From Streptomyces olivaceus (GTDB taxonomy: Bacteria > Actinomycetota > Actinomycetes > Streptomycetales > Streptomycetaceae), in contig NZ_JOFH01000015.1 of assembly GCF_000721235.1 (NCBI RefSeq), positions 62,001 through 126,000 on the forward strand: 64,000 nucleotides of DNA, read 5' to 3'. Both the position numbers and the translations under genes were made by a program. The stretch's first letter is position 1. The number at the start of each line of letters is the position of its first letter. Shown here one piece after another: positions 25,285 to 33,122 of the stretch. Below the pieces are notes generated by a model. The model saw only the letters and a list, made by a program, of their open reading frames with translations, had not been told where the DNA came from and ran no database searches.

Positions 25285-26307
25285 TCAATGCGTGCTTGCG
25301 GTACGGCGCTGGACCAGCACGGCGGCGACGATGATCGCGCCCTTGGCGATCTGCTGGACGTCGCTCTGCAGGTTGTTCAGGGCGAAGATGTTGGTGATCG
25401 TGGTGAAGATCAGGACGCCGAGCACGGAGCCGACGATGGTGCCGCGCCCGCCGCTCAGGAGCGTGCCGCCGATGATCGCGGCGGCGATGGCGTCGAGTTC
25501 GTAGAGGTTGCCGTTGGTGTTCTGGCCGGAGCCGGCCAGGACGATCAGGAGGAAGGCGGCGATGCCGCAGCACAGGCCGGACAGCAGGTAGAGGTAGAGG
25601 CGCTGGCGGCGGACGTCGATGCCGGCCAGCCGGGCGGCCTCGGGGTTGCCGCCGACGGCGACGGTGCGGCGGCCGAAGGTGGTGCGGTTGAGCACCAGCC
25701 AGCCGATGACGGTGACGGCCGCGAAGACCAGCACCAGCGGCGGGATGCCCAGCACGTAGGAGTCGCGCTCGCCGAGGTCCAGCACGCTGGAGACCGTGAC
25801 GACCTGGGTCTGTCCGTCGGTGATCTGCAGCGCCAGGCCGCGGGCCGAGGCCAGCATGGCGAGGGTGGCGATGAACGGGACCATCGCGCCGTACGCGATG
25901 AGCACGCCGTTGACCAGGCCGCAGCCCACACCCACGACGACCGCGGTGAACAGGATGCCGAGGAACCCGTACTCCTGGGTGGCGACGGTGGTCGCCCAGA
26001 CCGAGGACAGGGCCACGATGGCGCCCACCGACAGGTCGATGCCCCCGGACATGATCACGAAGGTCACGCCGACGGTGACGACGCCGATGACGGACGCCTG
26101 GGTGAGCACCAGCTGGAGGTTGCGGGTGTCGAGGAACGCGTCGGGCTGGGTGATGCCGCCGATGAGGACCAGTACGGCGAGCACGCCGAGCAGGGAGAGG
26201 GTGCGGACGTCGGCGCGGGCCGTCAGGGTCCGCCAGGCGGGCGGCGGCCCGTCCACCGGTGCCGCCTTGCCGGTGCCGTCCCGCGGCGGGGACACGTGCT
26301 GCGTCAT
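25285..26307 (-). CDS. Sugar ABC transporter permease (RbsC-type)
   Basis: The 340-residue membrane protein has about ten hydrophobic segments. The ribose-type permease signature is VTFVIMSGGIDLSVGAIVAL, followed by GLVNGVLIAYGAMVPFIATL, the EAA-like loop VGGNPEAARLAGIDVRR, and IIGGTLLSGGRGTIVGSVLG. A single permease of this kind forms a homodimer with an RbsA-type double ATPase. Its ATG overlaps the ATPase stop (ATGA). Confidence 0.93.
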   Translation of the reverse strand: MTQHVSPPRDGTGKAAPVDGPPPAWRTLTARADVRTLSLLGVLAVLVLIGGITQPDAFLDTRNLQLVLTQASVIGVVTVGVTFVIMSGGIDLSVGAIVALSSVWATTVATQEYGFLGILFTAVVVGVGCGLVNGVLIAYGAMVPFIATLAMLASARGLALQITDGQTQVVTVSSVLDLGERDSYVLGIPPLVLVFAAVTVIGWLVLNRTTFGRRTVAVGGNPEAARLAGIDVRRQRLYLYLLSGLCCGIAAFLLIVLAGSGQNTNGNLYELDAIAAAIIGGTLLSGGRGTIVGSVLGVLIFTTITNIFALNNLQSDVQQIAKGAIIVAAVLVQRRTASTH

Positions 26308-27821
26308 GACGCCGGGCTTCCTTCCATCACGAGGTCGAGTACGCGGTGTTCGTCGAGTTCGCGGGCGGGGGCCTCGTGCACGACGCTCCCCTCCCGCAGC
26401 ACCAGGACGCGGTCGGCGAGGCCCAGTACCTCGGGCACCTCGCTGGAGACCAGCAGGACGGCGAGGCCCTCGTCGGCGAGGCGCCGGATGACGGCGTACA
26501 GCTCGGCGCGGGCGCCCACGTCGACGCCGCGGGTGGGTTCGTCGAGCAGCAGCACCCGGCAGCCGCGCAGCAGCCAGCGGGCGAGGACCGCCTTCTGCTG
26601 GTTGCCGCCGGACAGGGTCCGCACCGGCACCGACGGGTTGTCGGGCCGCAGGGACAGCTCGCGGGTGGCCGCGCGGGCGGCGGAGAGTTCGGCGCCCTGG
26701 TCCATCCAGCCGCCGCGCGAGAAGCGGGACATGGCGGAGACGGACACGTTGCGGGTGACGGACTCCAGCATCAGCAGGGCCTGCGCCTTGCGTTCCTCGG
26801 GGGCGAGTCCGAGGCCGGCGCGCACCGCGGCGCGCACGCTGCCCGGCCTGAGCGGGCGTCCGTCGACGAGGACCTGTCCGGCGCTGGGCTTGCGGGCGCC
26901 GTAGACGGTCTCCAGGATCTCGGAGCGGCCGGAGCCGACGAGTCCGGCGAGACCGACGATCTCGCCGGGGCGGACCTCCAGGTCGAGCGGCTCGAACTCC
27001 CCCTGCCGGGCCAGCCCCTTGACGCTCAGGACGGGCTCGGCCGCCGGGGGACCGGCCGGCCGCTCCGGGAAGACGTACGCGACGTTGCGGCCCGTCATCA
27101 GCGCCACCACCTCGCTGGTCGGCGTCGACTCGGCGGGCAGTCCGCCGGCGACGGCCCGGCCGTCCTTGAGGACGGTGACCCGGTCGCCGATGCGGCGGAT
27201 CTCCTCCAGGCGGTGCGAGATGTAGACGACGGCGACGCCCTCGGCGGTGAGGTCGGCGACGATGCGGAAGAGGTTGTCGACCTCGTCGGGGTCGAGCGCG
27301 GCGGACGGCTCGTCCATCACGATCAGCCGTACGTCGTGCGAGAGCGCCCGCGCCATGGAGACGATCTGCTGCTGCGCCGCCGACAGGTCGCCGACCAGCC
27401 GTCCGGGATCGACCTCCGGGTGGCCGAGCCGCTTGAGCAGCTGGGCCGTCGACGCCTTGGCCGCCCTTCCCCGTACGACGAAGCCGGCGGAGGTGGGTTC
27501 GTGGCCGAGGTGGACGTTCTCGGCGACCGACAGGTGTTCCACCAGGTCGAGTTCCTGATAGATCGTGGCGATGCCGAGGCGCATGGCGGCGATGGGCGAG
27601 CGCAGGGTGACGTCCTCGCCGCGCCAGCTGATGGTGCCGGTGTCGGGCTGGTGGGCGCCGGCCAGCACCTTGATGAGGGTGGACTTCCCGGCGCCGTTCT
27701 GGCCGAGCAGGCAGTGCACCTCGCCGGCCTGGACGTCGAGGTCGACGCCGTCCAGGGCCCGGACGCCGGGGAACGACTTGGTGATGCCGGACATGCTGAG
27801 CAGCGGTGGTTCTGGTGCCAT
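26304..27821 (-). CDS. Sugar ABC transporter ATPase, duplicated (RbsA-type)
   Basis: The 505-residue protein contains two ABC domains. The first (about 5-235) has Walker A GQNGAGKST, a signature region reading LSAAQQQ, and Walker B LIVMDEPSAALD. The second (about 260-495) has a degenerate Walker A (GLVGSGRSE), the signature LSGGNQQK and LLLDEPTRGVD. This asymmetry is normal for RbsA/MglA-type monosaccharide importers. It energises uptake with the permease and lipoprotein encoded immediately downstream. A 16-bp tandem repeat separates it from the ROK gene. Confidence 0.94.
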   Translation of the reverse strand: MAPEPPLLSMSGITKSFPGVRALDGVDLDVQAGEVHCLLGQNGAGKSTLIKVLAGAHQPDTGTISWRGEDVTLRSPIAAMRLGIATIYQELDLVEHLSVAENVHLGHEPTSAGFVVRGRAAKASTAQLLKRLGHPEVDPGRLVGDLSAAQQQIVSMARALSHDVRLIVMDEPSAALDPDEVDNLFRIVADLTAEGVAVVYISHRLEEIRRIGDRVTVLKDGRAVAGGLPAESTPTSEVVALMTGRNVAYVFPERPAGPPAAEPVLSVKGLARQGEFEPLDLEVRPGEIVGLAGLVGSGRSEILETVYGARKPSAGQVLVDGRPLRPGSVRAAVRAGLGLAPEERKAQALLMLESVTRNVSVSAMSRFSRGGWMDQGAELSAARAATRELSLRPDNPSVPVRTLSGGNQQKAVLARWLLRGCRVLLLDEPTRGVDVGARAELYAVIRRLADEGLAVLLVSSEVPEVLGLADRVLVLREGSVVHEAPARELDEHRVLDLVMEGSPAS

Positions 27822-27965
27822 GTGAGGTCCCCTCGGCGGGCGTGCGGGCCGGTGTCAGGGCAGAGCAGAGCAGGGCAGGGGTGAGCTGGGCAGGCAGAGT
27901 GGAGCAGGACAGGGCTGAGCGCTGTGCTGGTGGGACCCGGCGTCCGGGCCGTGGGGTCCGGGGCC

Positions 27966-28045
27966 GGTGGTGCCTACGCGGGGTGGTGCTTGCGCGGGGT
28001 GGTGCCTGCGCGTAGTGGTGCTTGCGCGGGGTGGTGCCTACGCGG
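27966..28045. repeat. Five tandem 16-bp repeats
   Basis: Five consecutive 16-nt units follow the pattern GGTGGTGC(C/T)T(A/G)CGCGG with one to three substitutions each. The last unit supplies the TAG stop codon of the ROK gene (28038-28040); the first carries the same CTA triplet. On the transcript they are C-rich with alternating CGCG, so stems between units are possible. The adjacent 27850-27925 is also low-complexity (GCAGAGCAGGGCAG type). There are no spacers, so this is not a CRISPR array. Confidence 0.85.
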
Positions 28046-29228
28046 GTGAGAACAGGTGGTCGCTGATGAGCCGGGCCGCGCCGATGACTCCGGCGGTGGG
28101 TCCCAGCTCCCCGAGGACGATGGGCAGGTTGCCGGTCGCCAGGGGCAGCGACTGGCGGTAGACCTGGGTGCGGATGGCGGCGAGCAGGTTGTGGCCGAGG
28201 CCGGTCACCCCGCCGCCGATCACCACCAGGCCCGGGTTGAAGAAGCTGACCAGGCCCGCGATGACCTGGCCGGTGCTGCGGCCGCCCTCGCGGATCAGGT
28301 CGAGCGCGGTGGCGTCGCCCGCGGCGGCCGCGGCGGCGACGTCGGCGGCGCTCAGGCCCCCGTTCGCCTCCAGCCGGTTGGCCAGCTCGGCCGATCGGCC
28401 GTCCTCGGCGGCCTCCGCGGCGTCGCGCGCCAGGGCCGCGCCGCTGAAGTGGGCTTCGAGGCAGCCCCGGTTGCCGCAGGCGCACTGGCGGCCCTCGGGC
28501 ACGGCCTGGATGTGCCCGATGTCGCCCGCGCTGCCCGTGGTCCCCCGGTACACGTCACCGCCGACGACGATGCCGCAGCCGATGCCGGTACCGATCTTGA
28601 CGACGAGGAAGTCGTGCACGGTGCGGGCGACGCCCGCGTGCTGCTCCCCCAGCGCCATCAGGTTCACGTCGTTGTCGACCATGACCGGGCACCCGAGTTC
28701 CTGGCTGAGCGCCTCCCGTACGGGGAAGCCGTCCCAGCCCGGCATGATCGGCGGAGCCACCGGCACACCCTCGGGGAAGCGGACGGGCCCCGGGACGCCG
28801 ATGCCGGCGCCGTCGAAGCCTTCCGCGAGCCCCGAGGCACGCAGCTTGGCGGTCATGGACAGCACCTGCTCGAAGACCGCGACGGGCCCCTCGCGCACGT
28901 CCATGGGCTGATTGATGTGCCCGAGGATCTCCAGCTCGGCGTTGGTGACCGCGACGTCGACCGAGGTCGCGCCGATGTCGACGCCGAGGAAGCGCAGTTC
29001 CGGGTTGAGGCGCACGTTGTGGCTGCGGCGCCCGCCGCGCGAGGCGGCGAGTCCGTCGGCCACGACGAGCCCGGTCTCCAGGAGCCGGTCCACCTCGACG
29101 GCCAGCTTCGACCGCGAGAGGTCTACCTGGTCGCCCAGCTGGGCCCGGGAGTTGGGCCCACCGTCGCGCAACAGCTGGAGCAGTCGCGCCTGGTGGGCGT
29201 TCGCGGGTCGTGCGGTCATGCGTCTCAC
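28038..29228 (-). CDS. ROK-family transcriptional regulator
   Basis: The 396-residue protein has an N-terminal winged helix (about 5-70: NAHQARLLQLLRDGG, SRAQLGDQVDLSRSK, VDRLLETGLVV). A ROK sugar-kinase-like domain follows, with FLGVDIGATSVDVAV, GVPGPVRFPEG, the DNDVN active-site motif, KIGTGIGCGIVV and the zinc motif CACGNRGCLEAH. The GTG start at 29228 is preferred (GGAGG 5 nt upstream); ATG 29219 is nine bases inside. It heads the sugar uptake operon and has a palindrome 168 nt upstream that recurs before the secreted enzyme gene, so it is probably an autoregulated, sugar-responsive repressor. Confidence 0.9.
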   Translation of the reverse strand: MRRMTARPANAHQARLLQLLRDGGPNSRAQLGDQVDLSRSKLAVEVDRLLETGLVVADGLAASRGGRRSHNVRLNPELRFLGVDIGATSVDVAVTNAELEILGHINQPMDVREGPVAVFEQVLSMTAKLRASGLAEGFDGAGIGVPGPVRFPEGVPVAPPIMPGWDGFPVREALSQELGCPVMVDNDVNLMALGEQHAGVARTVHDFLVVKIGTGIGCGIVVGGDVYRGTTGSAGDIGHIQAVPEGRQCACGNRGCLEAHFSGAALARDAAEAAEDGRSAELANRLEANGGLSAADVAAAAAAGDATALDLIREGGRSTGQVIAGLVSFFNPGLVVIGGGVTGLGHNLLAAIRTQVYRQSLPLATGNLPIVLGELGPTAGVIGAARLISDHLFSPA

Positions 29229-29395
29229 GAGCCCCTCCCCGCCTCGATCGGCCGTTGAAGTCCGCCGGTTTCCGGCCACGTGACCCGGTCACGTCCGTGA
29301 CGTGCTCCCGTGACCTGATCCCGTGGCTTGCTTTCGGAGGGAACGTAGCAGTGGGCGCCGGGTGTGGGAAGAAGTTGCGCACGAATTACTGCCAA

Positions 29396-29418
29396 CTTTC
29401 TCCACTCAGTGGACAAAG
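29396..29418. promoter_or_regulatory. Candidate ROK operator, copy B
   Basis: The site reads CTTTCTCC, 7 nt, GGACAAAG. It matches copy A (21753-21775) in both arms except one base and has the same 7-nt spacing. It begins 168 nt before the ROK start codon and so overlaps the likely promoter of the ROK-ABC-dehydrogenase operon. Confidence 0.6.
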
Positions 29419-29450
29419 AGGGGTGCGGCGCCGCCCGTCCCCGGACGCGG

Positions 29451-29484
29451 CGAGGCCGCCAGGCGCGATCGCCCGACGGCCTCG
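29451..29484 (-). terminator. Terminator of the GntR gene
   Basis: Arms CGAGGCCG and CGGCCTCG (8 bp) enclose a loop containing a second small stem (GGCG, CGAT, CGCC). It lies 16 nt past the stop of the GntR-family gene and upstream of the ROK promoter. Confidence 0.7.
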
Positions 29485-29499
29485 GAACAGGCTCTGACC

Positions 29500-30237
29500 T
29501 TACGTTTCCTCTCGCGGCGCCGCTCCCCGCGGGCTCTCCTGGGGCGGCGTCCCGCGCTGCGACGCGTCTCCGCGCGCGTGATAGGAGCGCCTGGTGTGCT
29601 CCGTGTGCTCGCGCATCAGCCGGGTCGCGGTCTGCTCGTCGCGGTCGGAGACGGCGGCGATCAGTCCCCGGTGCTCGATCCAGGACTGCCGGCCGCGCTG
29701 CCGGGCGATCGGCGTGTAGTACCAGCGCACCCGGCGGTCGACCTGGGCGGCGAGTTCGGCCAGGACGGAGTTGCCGGCCAGCTCCATGATCTTCGCGTGG
29801 AAGCGGGCGTTGACGGCGACCGCGGCGTCCACGTCGTCGTCGGCGACCGCCCGCTCGCCCTCCTCGCAGAGCTTCTCCAGGTCGGCCACGCCCGCACTGG
29901 AGGCGTTGGCGGCGGCGAGCCGGGCCGCCTCGGCCTCCAGGAGCGTACGGACGGTCAGGAGCTGGTCGGCCTCGGCCTCCGTCGGCTCGTGCACGAACGC
30001 GCCCTGCGCGGGACGCAGGTCGACCCAGCCCTCGGTGTTGAGCCGCTGCAGGGCCTCGCGCACCGGCTGCCTCGACACCCCGAGGTGACCGGCGAGTTCG
30101 CTCTCGACCAAGTGCTGGCCGGGCTGCAGGGCCCGCGTCGTGATGAGTTCGAGCAGGGCCTCGTACACCCGGTCCCGCAGCGGTCCCGGGCGTTCGAGCC
30201 TGGGCACCGCGCCCTGCGGCAGTCCTGCGGACAACAT
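29500..30237 (-). CDS. GntR-family regulator, FCD subgroup
   Basis: The 245-residue protein has an N-terminal winged helix (about 15-85: LRDRVYEALLELITTRALQPG, HLGVSRQPVREALQRLN, GWVDLRPAQGAFV). An all-helical FCD effector domain (about 90-220) follows, with ARFHAKIMELAGN, WYYTPIARQRG, EHRGLIAAVSDRD and the closing REHTEHTRRSY. FCD regulators usually sense small organic acids, and the Asp/His metal site pattern is present. GAGGGGG lies 6 nt before the ATG. The gene is next to oxalate/formate genes, and its own promoter carries the element seen before two of those units, so autoregulation and control by oxalate, oxalyl-CoA or formate is the working hypothesis. Confidence 0.9.
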   Translation of the reverse strand: MLSAGLPQGAVPRLERPGPLRDRVYEALLELITTRALQPGQHLVESELAGHLGVSRQPVREALQRLNTEGWVDLRPAQGAFVHEPTEAEADQLLTVRTLLEAEAARLAAANASSAGVADLEKLCEEGERAVADDDVDAAVAVNARFHAKIMELAGNSVLAELAAQVDRRVRWYYTPIARQRGRQSWIEHRGLIAAVSDRDEQTATRLMREHTEHTRRSYHARGDASQRGTPPQESPRGAAPREET

Positions 30238-30270
30238 CGGTCCCCCTCGAAAGCCGGCACAACCCGTACG

Positions 30271-30305
30271 CGCAGTATCGATTGTCTTTCGTCTACAGTC
30301 TACGG
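30271..30305. promoter_or_regulatory. Candidate GntR autoregulatory site
   Basis: The promoter of the GntR gene contains GCAGTAT, then TTCGTCTAC at 30288-30296, then a direct repeat of GTCTAC. The core matches TTCGTCGAC at 1833 and 33140. GT-N2-AC is the known arrangement of GntR operators. The site is 34-68 nt from the start codon, where a repressor would block transcription. Confidence 0.55.
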
Positions 30306-30377
30306 CGCGCAGGGTCCGGCGCCCCGGGTGTAGGCGACGTCACACCGCGGGCCGGGCGGGGTCGTTCGGGGCCGGGT

Positions 30378-31328
30378 TCAGGGGCAGCGGACGACCTGGC
30401 CGGCGTAGGAGAGGTTGCCGCCGAAGCCGAAGAGCAGGGCCGGGTCGCCGGTGGTGAGCTCGCCCCGCTCCACGAGCTTGGACAGGGCGAGCGGGATGCT
30501 GGCCGCCGAGGTGTTGCCGGACTCGACCACGTCGCGGGCGACGACGGCGTTCACGGCGCCGATCTTCGCGGCGAGGGGTTCGATGATGCGCAGGTTGGCC
30601 TGGTGCAGGACGACCGCCGCGAGGTCGGCCGGCTGCAGTCCGGCCCGCTCGCAGGCCTGCCGGGCGATGGCGGGCAGCCGGGTGGTGGCCCAGCGGTAGA
30701 CGCTCTGGCCCTCCTGGGCGAACCTCGGGGGCGTGCCCTCGATGCGGACCGCGTTGCCCATCTCGGGCACCGACCCCCACAGCACGGGGCCGATCCCCGC
30801 CTCCTCCTCCGGTGCGCAGGCCTCCACCACGGCGGCCCCCGCCCCGTCGCCGACCAGGACGCAGGTGGTGCGGTCGGTCCAGTCGGTCACCTCGGACATC
30901 TTGTCCGCGCCGATGACCAGCGCGCGGGTGGCCGAGCCGGCCCGTACCGCGTGGTCGGCGGTGGCCAGGGCGTGGGTGAAGCCGGCGCAGACGACGTTGA
31001 GGTCCAGCGCGGCGGGGCCGGGGATGCCGAGGCGGGCCGCGACGCGGGCGGCGGTGTTCGGGGAGCGGTCGATCGCGGTGGAGGTGGCGACCACGACCAT
31101 GTCCACGTCGGCGGGGGTGAGTCCGGCCGACGCGAGCGCCTTGGCGGCGGCGTGGCCGGCCAGCTCGTCGACCGGCTCGTCGGGGCCGGCGATCCGGCGC
31201 GACCGGATGCCCACCCGGCTCCTGATCCACTCGTCGCTGGTGTCGACCATGGCCGTCAGGTCCTCGTTGGTGAGGACGCGGGCGGGCTGGTAGTGGCCGA
31301 CGGCGGTGATGCGGGAGCCGTGGTGCAT
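30378..31328 (-). CDS. Beta-ketoacyl-ACP synthase III-like enzyme
   Basis: The 316-residue protein has the complete KAS III triad: Cys in LDLNVVCAGFTHAL (about 112), His in VVLHQANLRI (about 243) and Asn in VESGNTSAAS (about 273). The glycine-rich C-terminal GFGGNLSYAGQVVR is also present. ATG 31328 is preferred (GAGGA about 9 nt upstream) over an in-frame start at 31364. It lies between the small MFS companion gene and the GntR gene, all on the minus strand. Why a fatty-acid-type condensing enzyme sits amid oxalate genes is unclear; no acyl carrier protein or other fatty-acid genes are nearby, so it may serve a separate pathway. Confidence 0.88.
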   Translation of the reverse strand: MHHGSRITAVGHYQPARVLTNEDLTAMVDTSDEWIRSRVGIRSRRIAGPDEPVDELAGHAAAKALASAGLTPADVDMVVVATSTAIDRSPNTAARVAARLGIPGPAALDLNVVCAGFTHALATADHAVRAGSATRALVIGADKMSEVTDWTDRTTCVLVGDGAGAAVVEACAPEEEAGIGPVLWGSVPEMGNAVRIEGTPPRFAQEGQSVYRWATTRLPAIARQACERAGLQPADLAAVVLHQANLRIIEPLAAKIGAVNAVVARDVVESGNTSAASIPLALSKLVERGELTTGDPALLFGFGGNLSYAGQVVRCP

Positions 31329-31486
31329 GGTGGAGTCCTCGCTGCCTCGGGGTACGGGATCCACCAGTGTGTTCAGTGACCGACGGGTACGACGGCAGGT
31401 GATGTGACAGGAAACGGGCGTGCGGCTTGTCGGCTTCGGTCAGCATCCTTCGGCGCCACCGGCACACCCGTTCCCCTGCTCCCTCA

Positions 31487-31508
31487 CGGGTGACCAGCCG
31501 GTCACCCG
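31487..31508. promoter_or_regulatory. Inverted repeat upstream of the KAS III-like gene
   Basis: Perfect 9-bp arms CGGGTGACC and GGTCACCCG flank AGCC. Further copies of GGTCACC or GGTGAAC recur up to 31580 in the 248-nt gap between the small MFS companion gene and the KAS III-like gene. The repeat could terminate the transporter transcript or act as an operator for the downstream gene. Confidence 0.4.
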
Positions 31509-31576
31509 GTGAACGACCGATCACCCGACGGGCAACCGGTCACCGGAGCAACAGGGCTCACCCGGCGACCGGCCGG

Positions 31577-31720
31577 TCACCCCGTGAACAGCTGGGTCGC
31601 CTTCCGGACGAGTTCGTACAGCCCGTAGGCGAGCGGTGCGCCCACCCAGAGCCAGGTGAAGGCGATCAGCGGCCGCCGGTCGGGGGTGTCAGGCGGACTC
31701 TGGCTGCTGTCGGACGACAT
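31577..31720 (-). CDS. 47-residue membrane peptide, probable MFS transporter small subunit
   Basis: The ORF overlaps the last 32 nt of the upstream MFS gene in another frame. It has an excellent ribosome-binding site (GAAGGAGG, 6 nt before the ATG). The product begins MSSDSSQSPPDTPDRR, then has one hydrophobic segment (IAFTWLWVGAPLAYGLYE, residues 19-36) and a short basic tail KATQLFTG. Short one-helix proteins directly after oxalate/formate-type MFS genes are annotated in databases as MFS transporter small subunits (from memory). Coupling to the carrier suggests a helper or stabilising subunit in the membrane. Confidence 0.75.
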   Translation of the reverse strand: MSSDSSQSPPDTPDRRPLIAFTWLWVGAPLAYGLYELVRKATQLFTG

Positions 31721-33029
31721 CGGTGCCCTCCTTCGGTGCCTGGACGGCGGGTTCGTGGTGGCGGGCGGCGACGGGCCGGACGAGTTCGTTGGCGACGAAG
31801 CCGACGACCAGCAGCCCGATCATGATGAGGAACGACGTGCCGTAGAGGTCCGCGCCGTGGTGTCCGGCCTCCTCCTGCCGGTCGGCGATCCAGTTCACGA
31901 TCAGCGGTCCGAGGACGCCGGCCGTGGACCAGGCGGTGAGCAGCCGCCCGTGGATGGCGCCGACCTGGTAGGTGCCGAAGAGGTCCTTCAGATAGGCGGG
32001 AATGGTGGCGAAGCCGCCGCCGTAGAAGGAGAGGACGACCAGCGCGCACAGCACGAACAGCGGCTTGGACGCGTCCCCGAAGAGGGCGATCAGCGTGTAC
32101 ATCAGCGCGCCGACGCCGAGGTAGACGCGGTAGATGTTCTTGCGTCCGATCAGGTCGGAGGCCGAGGACCAGCCGAGCCGGCCGGCCATGTTGGCCGCCG
32201 ACAGCAGGGCGACGAAGCCCGCGGCGGCGGTCACCGACACCGGCGTGGAGCTGTCCGCGAAGAAGTCCGTGATCATCGGCGCGGCCTTCTCCAGGATGCC
32301 GATGCCGGCCGTCACGTTCATGCAGAGCACGATCCACAGCAGCCAGAACTGCGGGGTGCGCAGGGCGCTGCGCGCCGAGACCTGCACGCCCTCCAGCGGG
32401 GCCGGCGCGCCGTCCGCCCCCTTCTTCGGCCGGGGCACCCGCACCAGCAGCACGCCCATCAGCATGAAGACGGCGTAGGTCAGGCCGTGGACGAGGAAGG
32501 CGAGGGCGATCCCGGAGCTGTCGGTGCCGAAGGAGTCCAGCATCTGCGCCGACCAGGGCGAGGCGATCAGGGCGCCGCCGCCGAAGCCCATGATGGCGAT
32601 GCCGGTGGCCATGCCCGGCCGGTCCGGGAACCACTTCATCAGTGTCGACACCGGCGAGATGTAGCCGATGCCGAGCCCGATCCCGCCGACGAAGCCGTAG
32701 CCGAAGACAATCAGCCAGTACTGCTCCACGGCGGCGCCGAGCGCGGAGAGCAGGAAGCCGGACGAGAAGCAGATCAGGGCGACGGTCATCGCCCAGCGCG
32801 GCCCGTGCCGTTCGACGAGCGTGCCGCCGAAGGCGGCCGAGAGCCCGAGCATGACGATGCCGAGCTGGAAGGGCAGGGCGCTCTGCGTGCCGCTGAGGCC
32901 GAGCGCGGACTCCAGCGGCGGTTTGAACACGGACCAGGCGTAGGCCTGGCCGATGGAGAGGTGGACCGAGAGGGCTGCCGGGGGAACGAGCCAGCGGCTC
33001 CAGCCCGGAGGTGCGACGGGGGGGCTCAT
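31689..33029 (-). CDS. Oxalate/formate antiporter-family MFS carrier
   Basis: The 446-residue carrier has 12 predicted helices. OFA-group features are YAWSVFKPPLESALGLS near the N-terminus, GIGLGIGYISPVSTLMKWFPD with the loop DRPGMATGIAIMGFGGGA, LGWSSASDLIGRKNIYRVY in the second half, and the C-terminal IHGRLLTAWSTAGVLGPLI. It is divergent from the PanE-like/formate dehydrogenase operon. The shared 208-nt region carries the putative GntR operator (33123-33149). Formate or oxalate is the expected substrate; it differs clearly from the carrier at 7095-8474. Confidence 0.85.
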   Translation of the reverse strand: MSPPVAPPGWSRWLVPPAALSVHLSIGQAYAWSVFKPPLESALGLSGTQSALPFQLGIVMLGLSAAFGGTLVERHGPRWAMTVALICFSSGFLLSALGAAVEQYWLIVFGYGFVGGIGLGIGYISPVSTLMKWFPDRPGMATGIAIMGFGGGALIASPWSAQMLDSFGTDSSGIALAFLVHGLTYAVFMLMGVLLVRVPRPKKGADGAPAPLEGVQVSARSALRTPQFWLLWIVLCMNVTAGIGILEKAAPMITDFFADSSTPVSVTAAAGFVALLSAANMAGRLGWSSASDLIGRKNIYRVYLGVGALMYTLIALFGDASKPLFVLCALVVLSFYGGGFATIPAYLKDLFGTYQVGAIHGRLLTAWSTAGVLGPLIVNWIADRQEEAGHHGADLYGTSFLIMIGLLVVGFVANELVRPVAARHHEPAVQAPKEGTDVVRQQPESA

Positions 33030-33122
33030 GGGTCCCCAACCGTATGGACTGGAAATGCTCTTGAAAAGACTGTTGAGCTCACAACCACTCGTGTCGCACA
33101 GAGGCTTGCTGTTAGTAACCTA

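Noticed and set aside
27966..28045. CRISPR array
   Set aside because: The units are contiguous 16-nt copies without spacers and there are no cas genes in the window.
30378..31328. A fatty-acid or polyketide biosynthetic cluster
   Set aside because: Only the KAS III-like gene is present; there is no carrier protein, transferase, reductase set or resistance gene. The acyl-CoA synthetase is 13 kb away in another transcription unit.
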